In this document: piece by piece, positions 1-5,964 of the stretch
Layout of the letters: every line of letters starts with the position of its first letter
Numbering within the stretch: position 1 is the stretch's first letter
Origin: an uncultured Anaerolineaceae bacterium
GTDB lineage: Bacteria; Chloroflexota; Anaerolineae; Anaerolineales; Anaerolineaceae
Reading direction: 5' to 3'
DNA: 13,379 nucleotides
NCBI GenBank assembly: GCA_937920255.1
Contig: CALDSL010000255.1
Coordinates: 1-13,379, forward strand
Translations under genes and position numbers: made by a program
The notes under the pieces: model-generated
What the model was told of the DNA's origin: nothing
Seen by the model: the letters and a program-made list of their open reading frames with translations, nothing else
Database searches by the model: none

Positions 1-50
1 GGGGTGAAACTCAAAATAGCCGAGCACATATACAAGAGCGTCTGAAGGTT
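1..50. other. Left edge of window, unassigned sequence before array 1
   Basis: Fifty bases precede the first recognisable repeat. If array 1 continued leftward, the end of another repeat (GGATTCGAAT) would be expected near positions 4-16, and it is not there. Positions 1-10 (GGGGTGAAAC) instead match 8 of 10 bases of the opposite-strand repeat end (GGATTGAAAC). That could be chance, a degenerate last repeat or an assembly junction. By the orientation argument this is the leader-distal side of the array. No gene is visible. Confidence 0.4.
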
Positions 51-2004
51 GTTTCAATCCTCTCCATCGAGGCGGGGGGATTCGAATCGACCTCATTGTG
101 TACGCTCAGCGACCTACACGGTGTTTCAATCCTCTCCATCGAGGCGGGGGGATTCGAATGAGCCTGGCTAACGGGATCGAAACGGCTTACATGTGTTTCA
201 ATCCTCTCCATCGAGGCGGGGGGATTCGAATTCGAGACCGTCACAGTATTAAGCCGATCAATCGGTCGTTTCAATCCTCTCCATCGAGGCGGGGGGATTC
301 GAATAGACCACCGACAACACCGGTAAAAAGTGCGAGTTAGGTTTCAATCCTCTCCATCGAGGCGGGGGGATTCGAATTAATCCGGTTCCAACCGGAACAC
401 CCGCGGCTCTTACGTTTCAATCCTCTCCATCGAGGCGGGGGGATTCGAATCATGTCCTCTCGGCAGTTTAACCTGGGCGGCGCCCAAGGTTTCAATCCTC
501 TCCATCGAGGCGGGGGGATTCGAATATTTACGGACTTTGATCAGGTAAACATGGCCCTTGCAGTTTCAATCCTCTCCATCGAGGCGGGGGATTCGAATCT
601 GGTTCCTGGGCTGTTATTGGACCCGGTGGTTTTCAGTTTCAATCCTCTCCATCGAGGCGGGGGGATTCGAATGGGCGCTTGTCGAATGCGATGGTGGCGC
701 AAGTTCGTTTCAATCCTCTCCATCGAGGCGGGGGGATTCGAATGCTGTGCAGTGCAGAGCGGAAAAATATCCGGCTCTCGCGTTTCAATCCTCTCCATCG
801 AGGCGGGGGGATTCGAATTGAGATGAAAAAACCGGGTTTTAACCCCCACCTGCCCGTTTCAATCCTCTCCATCGAGGCGGGGGGATTCGAATCGTCCCTC
901 ATTCGAGGCTGCCTTCACCGGCTATTGGTTTCAATCCTCTCCATCGAGGCGGGGGGGTTCGAATGTGTGGCCTGGATGAGAGCGTCTTCATGCAGCAAAA
1001 GTTTCAATCCTCTCCATCGAGGCGGGGGGATTCGAATAATCGCTGTCCGCTACAGCTCCAAAGCTGCTCCCGCCACGTTTCAATCCTCTCCATCGAGGCG
1101 GGGGGATTCGAATAAAGATCTTGGAATACTCCAATGAACCGGTGATTTAGTTTCAATCCTCTCCATCGAGGCGGGGGGATTCGAATGCACCCGTGAAGAA
1201 TTTATCCAGTATTTTACTCTGGAGTTTCAATCCTCTCCATCGAGGCGGGGGGATTCGAATCTGGTTGCTCTTGGGGTCTCTTTGGTTGGGGCGGTTTGTT
1301 TCAATCCTCTCCATCGAGGCGGGGGGATTCGAATAAATCGAGGAGATTGACGAGAAGGATAGCACTTTCCCTTAGTTTCAATCCTCTCCATCGAGGCGGG
1401 GGGATTCGAATCAGCTTTTTGGCGGCTACTCACAAGTCGAGGTCGACGGTTTCAATCCTCTCCATCGAGGCGGGGGGATTCGAATGTAGTCTATTGGGCG
1501 CTGCTCGACGACGGGTATTACGTTTCAATCCTCTCCATCGAGGCGGGGGGATTCGAATTTGCCTGCTTCCTATGCGGAGGCGCTCGCTTATAAGAGTTTC
1601 AATCCTCTCCATCGAGGCGGGGGGATTCGAATAACGTGGTCACGGTTCCCATGGAGGAACCCGTGTGCCTGTTTCAATCCTCTCCATCGAGGCGGGGGGA
1701 TTCGAATGCGTGTTGCTCGGTGTGTTTTGTGTGGTGGTGGAGTTGTTTCAATCCTCTCCATCGAGGCGGGGGGATTCGAATAGGTTCTCATAGGTATTCT
1801 TATCGTAGTCATATTCACGTTTCAATCCTCTCCATCGAGGCGGGGGGATTCGAATAAAGTATACCACCGGGCGCAATAGCCCGAACCCAACAGTTTCAAT
1901 CCTCTCCATCGAGGCGGGGGGATTCGAATTTAGCCGCAACCGAAGCACAGCAGCCGGTTACCAACTGGTTTCAATCCTCTCCATCGAGGCGGGGGGATTC
2001 GAAT
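51..2004 (-). CRISPR. CRISPR array 1: 27 repeats, 26 spacers
   Basis: A 37-nt repeat begins GTTTCAATCC and ends GGATTCGAAT. It occurs at 51, 123, 195, 268, 341, 414, 489, 563, 636, 707, 782, 856, 928, 1001, 1077, 1150, 1224, 1298, 1375, 1449, 1522, 1596, 1671, 1745, 1819, 1893 and 1968 (last base 2004). Spacers are 34-40 nt, mostly 36-38, and all differ by eye. Only two repeats vary: the copy at 563-598 lacks one G of the G-run, and the copy at 928-964 has G for A at repeat position 30. Read on the minus strand the repeat ends in ATTGAAAC, the known 8-nt crRNA 5' handle of many type I and III systems. This gives minus-strand transcription with the leader on the right, supported by the promoter at 2042-2070. 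The newest spacers should then be near 1930-1967. No cas gene is in the window, so the subtype cannot be assigned. Confidence 0.98.
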
Positions 2005-2070
2005 AGCCTCTCAAAAATCGCGCTCTTTCGCATCCCACCTCATTATAGCACTTCTTTGCGCGCGTTTGTA
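2005..2070 (-). promoter_or_regulatory. Leader and promoter of CRISPR array 1
   Basis: On the minus strand a perfect -10 box TATAAT lies at 2042-2047. A weak -35-like TACAAA (3 of 6 consensus matches) lies at 2065-2070, with 17 bp between them. A start near 2035 would give a leader transcript of about 30 nt before the first repeat, which ends at 2004. This is the side predicted by repeat orientation. No coding sequence occupies the stretch. Confidence 0.6.
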
Positions 2071-2089
2071 CCGGCCCCGCGAGCACCTT

Positions 2090-2142
2090 TGAGATGAACG
2101 ACCACACTCCTCCTTTCTCATCTGCGGTGGTCGTTCATCTCA
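2090..2142. repeat. Isolated 16-bp perfect inverted repeat
   Basis: The arms at 2090-2105 (core GAGATGAACGACCAC) and 2127-2142 are exact reverse complements, separated by a 21-nt loop. It lies between the stop of the small membrane-protein gene at 2216 and the array 1 promoter. No T-run follows on either strand, so it is not a classical intrinsic terminator. It could still end or stabilise the operon transcript, or be a small palindromic element or protein-binding site. Confidence 0.75.
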
Positions 2143-2215
2143 TCGTCCAACGCCGCCGTTCGCGCCCGCGCGCCCTCCAGCGCGCCGGATCGCCCGAATC
2201 GAGCGGAATCCGCGC

Positions 2216-2677
2216 TTATGCGGGCGGCTGCGACCGGCGCCAGAACCAGCCGAACAGCGCTTCGCCCGCCGCGCCCGCCAGCGCTCCCAGCGCCAGGCTC
2301 ACCGGCGCGCACAGCAGCAGGTATGGCACCCCCAACAGCAGCGTCGCCCCCAGCGAGACAACCCCCGCCAGCAGCCCCACAAAGGTGTTCACCAGCGTGG
2401 AGATCAGCCACAGCTTGGCCCCCGCCCAGGCGCCGTTGGCCGCGCCCGCTCCACCGCCAGACCGGGCAAACAGCCCGGCCAGCATCCCGCAGCCCAGGTA
2501 GATCAGCAGCAGCACCGGCAGCGAGAACGCCATCGCCGTGCCGGCCGTCAGGTAATGCAGCGAGTCGACCAGCGTGAACGGCAGCGCCAGCGCCAGCGCG
2601 GCGCGCGTGCTGGGCGACAGGCCGCGCGCAAAGTATCCGATACGTGTTTCAGACAGTGAGTCAAATTTTGTTTTCAC
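2216..2677 (-). CDS. Small four-helix membrane protein of unknown function
   Basis: A 153-aa protein that I do not recognise. After a polar N-terminus (residues 1-22) it has about four hydrophobic segments, near 26-44, 48-70, 84-106 and 108-141. They are rich in Gly and Ala, with glycine-zipper-like stretches (GAGAANGAWAGA; LGALAGAAGEA), and a short basic tail (WRRSQPPA) follows. No catalytic motif is visible. The start is GTG at 2677 with AGAGG six bases upstream at 2684-2688, the same spacing as the tubulin-like gene. It is the last gene of the minus-strand cluster, 130 bp after the transglutaminase-domain gene, and that gap holds dispersed repeats. Cotranscription is therefore likely but not certain. 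A membrane anchor or pore partner for the cytoskeletal proteins upstream is a guess from context only. Confidence 0.75.
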   Translation of the reverse strand: MKTKFDSLSETRIGYFARGLSPSTRAALALALPFTLVDSLHYLTAGTAMAFSLPVLLLIYLGCGMLAGLFARSGGGAGAANGAWAGAKLWLISTLVNTFVGLLAGVVSLGATLLLGVPYLLLCAPVSLALGALAGAAGEALFGWFWRRSQPPA

Positions 2678-2683
2678 GGCAAT

Positions 2684-2688
2684 CCTCT
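2684..2688 (-). promoter_or_regulatory. RBS fixing the GTG start of the membrane protein
   Basis: AGAGG on the minus strand lies 6 nt before the GTG at 2675-2677. It is embedded in CCAACAAGAGGATT, which resembles the initiation region of the tubulin-like gene near 8818-8834. Confidence 0.6.
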
Positions 2689-2720
2689 TGTTGGTTAGGT
2701 CGGTTTACGTGTTTGGTAGT

Positions 2721-2797
2721 GCCCTTCGACACCTCCGGCAGGGTACCGCCCTTCGACAGGCTCAGGGTACACCCATTCGACACCTTCGGTAGCGTAC
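2721..2797. repeat. Three degenerate tandem copies of a dispersed intergenic motif
   Basis: Units at about 2721-2747, 2748-2771 and 2772-2797 each start C-C-(C/A)-TTCGACA and end in a GGGTAC-like or GCGTAC sequence. The middle unit contains CCCTTCGACAGGCTCAGGG, a dispersed intergenic motif common in many environmental bacterial genomes (established knowledge). The array sits between the transglutaminase-domain gene and the membrane-protein gene. Sub-arms CCCT/AGGG and GTACC/GGGTAC could fold weakly. Function unknown. Confidence 0.6.
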
Positions 2798-2807
2798 TTG
2801 TTTGCGG

Positions 2808-5800
2808 TCAGTCCTCCGTCTCATCCACCACCAGGTTGACCGGCAGGATCTGCTCGGGCGCCATGCCCTGAAAATCCTTGGGGATCTGTCCCAGGTGCCA
2901 GCCCTGGTGGGTGGCCTCGCCGTAAAAGTACTTCAACCCGCTGGCGGGGTCCACCACGTACTCGCCTTTCAACCGGTCGGCCCCGGCCACGCCGAACGCC
3001 AGGTGGCGCGGGTACAGCAGCAGAACCACGCGGAACCCCAGCCGCGCGATCACCGCCGCGCACAAAATGGCCACATCCTCGCAGTCGCCCGTGCCGTCCA
3101 CCAGCGTTTCGATCGGGTAGCGCGCCCAATCTTCGTGCCCGGTGGTGTCGCGGTCATAGCCGTAGGGGATGCAGGCCTGCACAAACTGCAGCACGTTGAA
3201 GGCCTGGTTGAAGGTGGTCCACTTCTGGCCCTGGTGCAGCCGCGCGAAGGCGTTGGCCAGCTCGCGCACCTCGGGCATTTCGCACTCGGCGTACCGGTTC
3301 CACTCGCCGGCAAAGCGCAGTTGGCGGTGATAATAACTGTAGCGCGCGCGGCTGATGGCCAGTTCCACCCGCTGCGGCGCCTCCTTTCCTCTCCCGCGCG
3401 GGCGGAAGGTCCACTGGAACACTTTGTACAGCGCGTCTTCCCCTTCGGCAGCAGCCGCGCTGAACGCGCCCGCGCCCAGCAGCGCATAGCGCGCGCGTAC
3501 CTCGGCCGGCAGCTCCTCCAGCCGCAGCGCCGATGGCCGCGTCAGCCCGGTCAGCGCCGCCAGCGGCATGCCGTGCCGCGCCTGGAAGAACAACGCAGTG
3601 TAGCCGTCGCCGCCCCAGGCAGCTTCCCAGCGCGCCTCGCCGGCGGCCGGCGGCGGAAGGCGGCAGGGTTCCCACGCCGGGCTGCCGGTGAAGGCATGGC
3701 GGGTGTGCAGTGAAAACCCCGGCCCGCCCACCGCGTCGAAATCAGGCCGTGCCAGTGGGGTGCTCATGCGCAGGCCGGCGTCCACCAGCGCCCGCGCAGT
3801 CCCCGGGCGCTCCTGCTCGCGCGCGCGCAGCACATCGTCCAGGCTCAGATCCCACGCCGGCCGGTACTGCGCCGCGCCGCGCGCCAGCAGCCAGCCGCGC
3901 AGCACGCCGGCGTCCGCGGCGCGCCAGCAGCCGCGCAGCGCGGCGCGGTAATCCTCCAGCCACTGCGCCGGCTCGAGCGCCCAGCGCTCAAACACCCACT
4001 GCGCCGCGCAGCAGTCCACCGCCGGCGCGCGGTAGACCGCGTCCCACCCGTTGGCGCGCGCATCCGGCCCTTCTCCGGCCGGAACATCCGCCGGGAACGG
4101 CCCCCAGTCCCCTGCCAGCGCCTCGCCCGCGCCCTCCAGCGCGCGGCCATACGCCAGCAGATCTTCACGCGCCTGTCGCGCCCGTTCGCGCGCCTGCTCA
4201 AACGGCCCCGCCAGCGCGGCCAGCAGCTCGCCCGCCGCGCGCGCCGCCCAGGCGCGCTGCAGGCGGTCGATAATTTCCGCGCGCAGCCGGTAGGCCTCCT
4301 GCGCGCGCGGACCCATGCGTCGCAGCACCCACACCCCCACCAGCGGGCGGCGCGCGAAATCCGGCAGCCAGCGCAGCAGGCGCGGCGCGCGCGGCGCGCT
4401 GTTCAAGATCGACTGCAGCCGCGCGCCGCGTTCCAGCGCTTCCTGCTCCAGCGCGGCCGCTCCCGCGCCAAGGTTCGCCGCCGCGGCAGCCGCCGCCTGC
4501 TCGCGCTCCAGCGCCCCCTCAAACAAGTCCAGCGCGCGCAGCGCAGTCGCCGCGCCGCCCGGGTTCATTCCCGGCGCCAGCGGCAGCGCGTCCAGCCCGC
4601 GCTCCAGCGCCGCCAGCCGCTCGCGCGCGTGGTCTTCCAGCGCCGACCGCCAGTGCTCCCGCGCCAGCGGGTATGCCTTTTCCTGCAGCATCGCCTGGCG
4701 CGCCTCCAGATCCTTTACCCAGGGCGTTTCCGGCACCGCCTCCACGTCCAGCGCGGGCAGATCCAGCCCGGTAAAGCGCAGGCTCAGCCCCAGTTTGCCC
4801 GGCGCGCGCTGCAGACGGCCCAACTCGGGCGGGGTTGCGGCTGCCAGCGCGTCCAGCCATTCGCCCACTCCGCCCAGCGCTTCCTCCAGCGCGGCGGCCG
4901 CGCCCTCTGCCGGCGGCTGGCGCGCATCGCCCGCCAGGTGCGCCCGCAGAAATTCGCTTGCGGTGCGGCGCGCGCAGGCATCCTGCAGAAATTGGGGATC
5001 ATAGAGCAGCGCCACGCACCCGATGCTGGAATAAAAACAGCCGCCGGCAGAGGGCTCCGCCGCCGCGCGCTGGGCGGCCATGCGCTGCGCGGTGTCTTCC
5101 TGCACCAGCGCCAGCAGCGCATTCCCCAGCAGCAGCCCGGCGTGGGCTTCGTCGCGCACCTGGGTGCCGTCTTCCTTCTGCGCGTCGAACAGGTACACGG
5201 CCGGTTCCGGCGGCCCATCGCGGCGGCAGTGCATCTCCTGCAGCAGCGCCGCGCGCGCGTCCGCGTCGCCGCGCAGCAGCGCGTCCAGCTCCTGGAGGGC
5301 GGCAGCCGCGGCCAGCCGCGGGTCATAGCCCGCCGGCTGATCCCGGCTGCCGCCCTCCGCACCGCCAAACAGCGCAGTCTTCAACAGCAGGTGGCAGCGT
5401 CCCACGTCCAACGTATCAGCCGCGTCTTGCGCCAGCGCCAACAGCGGCAGCAGCGCGCCCTGCGCCCACGCATCGGCCAGGTCTACCACCAGAAAGATAT
5501 TGCCGGGAACCAGGTAAGTGTCCTGCCAGCCGGCCGCCGCCAGGTTTTCCTGCACGCGCACCGCGCGCAGTTCCTGCTCGATCGTTTCGCGCAGCGTTTC
5601 AGCCGCGGCGCACGTCTGGCGCAGCGCCGAGCGGCGCAGCGCGAAGCCGTCTTCGCTCGCGGCGGGCTGGTCGGGCGCATCTTCCAGCGCCAGCAGCGCC
5701 GGCATGCCGTCGTCGCCCGGGCGCAGGCACAAAAAGCGCGTCACCTGCGCGCGGCGCGCTCCGCCGCGCAGCCAGATGCGCCCCACCTGCGCGCAAGCCG

Positions 5801-5876
5801 TCTCGCACACCGCTCCCACCGCGATAATCACCGCCGGAACCGGCGCCGTACCCATCGCTGAACCGCTGTCTGTCAT
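2808..5876 (-). CDS. Transglutaminase-like cysteine-domain protein with a degenerate tubulin-like N-terminal region
   Basis: A 1022-aa protein. The C-terminal domain (about 880-1000) is transglutaminase-like: VDGTGDCEDVAI supplies Cys932 and PRHLAFGV supplies His958. The third catalytic residue is not certain (Asp976 or Glu987 are candidates). Such domains act as cysteine proteases or transamidases; the substrate is unknown. The N-terminal 350 residues resemble the neighbouring tubulin-like protein. Residues 282-316 (from YSSIGCVALLYDP) align without gaps to its residues 326-360, 11 of 35 identical. The segment around GMP769 matches its GLP780 region. The glycine-rich loop is replaced by LADAWAQG (about 133-140), so GTP binding is doubtful. 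The middle (about 400-560) is Ala/Arg/Glu-rich and probably helical. No signal peptide or membrane segment is clear. I chose ATG 5876, which has GGGGGG five bases upstream. An in-frame ATG at 5921 lies in a hairpin arm and would add 15 residues. It is the third gene of the cluster, 88 bp after the tubulin-like gene. Confidence 0.85.
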   Translation of the reverse strand: MTDSGSAMGTAPVPAVIIAVGAVCETACAQVGRIWLRGGARRAQVTRFLCLRPGDDGMPALLALEDAPDQPAASEDGFALRRSALRQTCAAAETLRETIEQELRAVRVQENLAAAGWQDTYLVPGNIFLVVDLADAWAQGALLPLLALAQDAADTLDVGRCHLLLKTALFGGAEGGSRDQPAGYDPRLAAAAALQELDALLRGDADARAALLQEMHCRRDGPPEPAVYLFDAQKEDGTQVRDEAHAGLLLGNALLALVQEDTAQRMAAQRAAAEPSAGGCFYSSIGCVALLYDPQFLQDACARRTASEFLRAHLAGDARQPPAEGAAAALEEALGGVGEWLDALAAATPPELGRLQRAPGKLGLSLRFTGLDLPALDVEAVPETPWVKDLEARQAMLQEKAYPLAREHWRSALEDHARERLAALERGLDALPLAPGMNPGGAATALRALDLFEGALEREQAAAAAAANLGAGAAALEQEALERGARLQSILNSAPRAPRLLRWLPDFARRPLVGVWVLRRMGPRAQEAYRLRAEIIDRLQRAWAARAAGELLAALAGPFEQARERARQAREDLLAYGRALEGAGEALAGDWGPFPADVPAGEGPDARANGWDAVYRAPAVDCCAAQWVFERWALEPAQWLEDYRAALRGCWRAADAGVLRGWLLARGAAQYRPAWDLSLDDVLRAREQERPGTARALVDAGLRMSTPLARPDFDAVGGPGFSLHTRHAFTGSPAWEPCRLPPPAAGEARWEAAWGGDGYTALFFQARHGMPLAALTGLTRPSALRLEELPAEVRARYALLGAGAFSAAAAEGEDALYKVFQWTFRPRGRGKEAPQRVELAISRARYSYYHRQLRFAGEWNRYAECEMPEVRELANAFARLHQGQKWTTFNQAFNVLQFVQACIPYGYDRDTTGHEDWARYPIETLVDGTGDCEDVAILCAAVIARLGFRVVLLLYPRHLAFGVAGADRLKGEYVVDPASGLKYFYGEATHQGWHLGQIPKDFQGMAPEQILPVNLVVDETED

Positions 5877-5881
5877 CCCAA

Positions 5882-5887
5882 CCCCCC
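5882..5887 (-). promoter_or_regulatory. Atypical G-run RBS deciding the start of the transglutaminase-domain gene
   Basis: A GGGGGG run on the minus strand lies 5 nt before the ATG at 5874-5876. It can pair with the anti-SD through G-C and G-U pairs. The alternative upstream ATG at 5921 has no purine run in front and lies next to the hairpin 5909-5947. Confidence 0.5.
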
Positions 5888-5908
5888 GTTGGTTTTGATC
5901 GTGTGGTT

Positions 5909-5947
5909 GGCCGGCGCCCATTGGGTTTCCCCATCCGGGCGCCGGCC
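5909..5947 (-). promoter_or_regulatory. Intercistronic hairpin between the tubulin-like and transglutaminase-domain genes
   Basis: Perfect 11-bp G+C-only arms lie at 5909-5919 (GGCCGGCGCCC) and 5937-5947, with a 17-nt loop. The loop contains GGG and CCC tracts that can extend the stem. There is no T-run afterwards, so it is more likely an mRNA stability or processing element, or a partial attenuator, than an intrinsic terminator. It occupies most of the 88-bp gap between stop 5965 and start 5876. Confidence 0.65.
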
Positions 5948-5964
5948 GCGGGCCTTCCCCTGTG

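Noticed and set aside
819..855. Hairpin AAAACCGGGTTTT-like sequence within a spacer
   Set aside because: It is short and lies within one spacer. It is probably a property of the captured target rather than an array terminator.
11..1948. Many short ORFs across array 1 repeating NPPASMERIET or FNPLHRGGGIR
   Set aside because: These peptides are translations of the CRISPR repeat and shift frame with spacer length. They are not genes.
51..2004. Spacers matching genes in this window (self-targeting)
   Set aside because: No spacer showed an evident match to the coding regions by eye. A proper alignment search was not possible.
2094..2577. Plus-strand ORFs over the membrane-protein gene
   Set aside because: They are Pro/Ala/Ser/Arg shadow frames. 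The minus-strand frame has hydrophobic helices and an RBS.
4629..5861. 410-aa plus-strand ORF
   Set aside because: It is antisense to the transglutaminase-domain gene and Arg/Gln-rich, as expected of a complementary high-GC frame.
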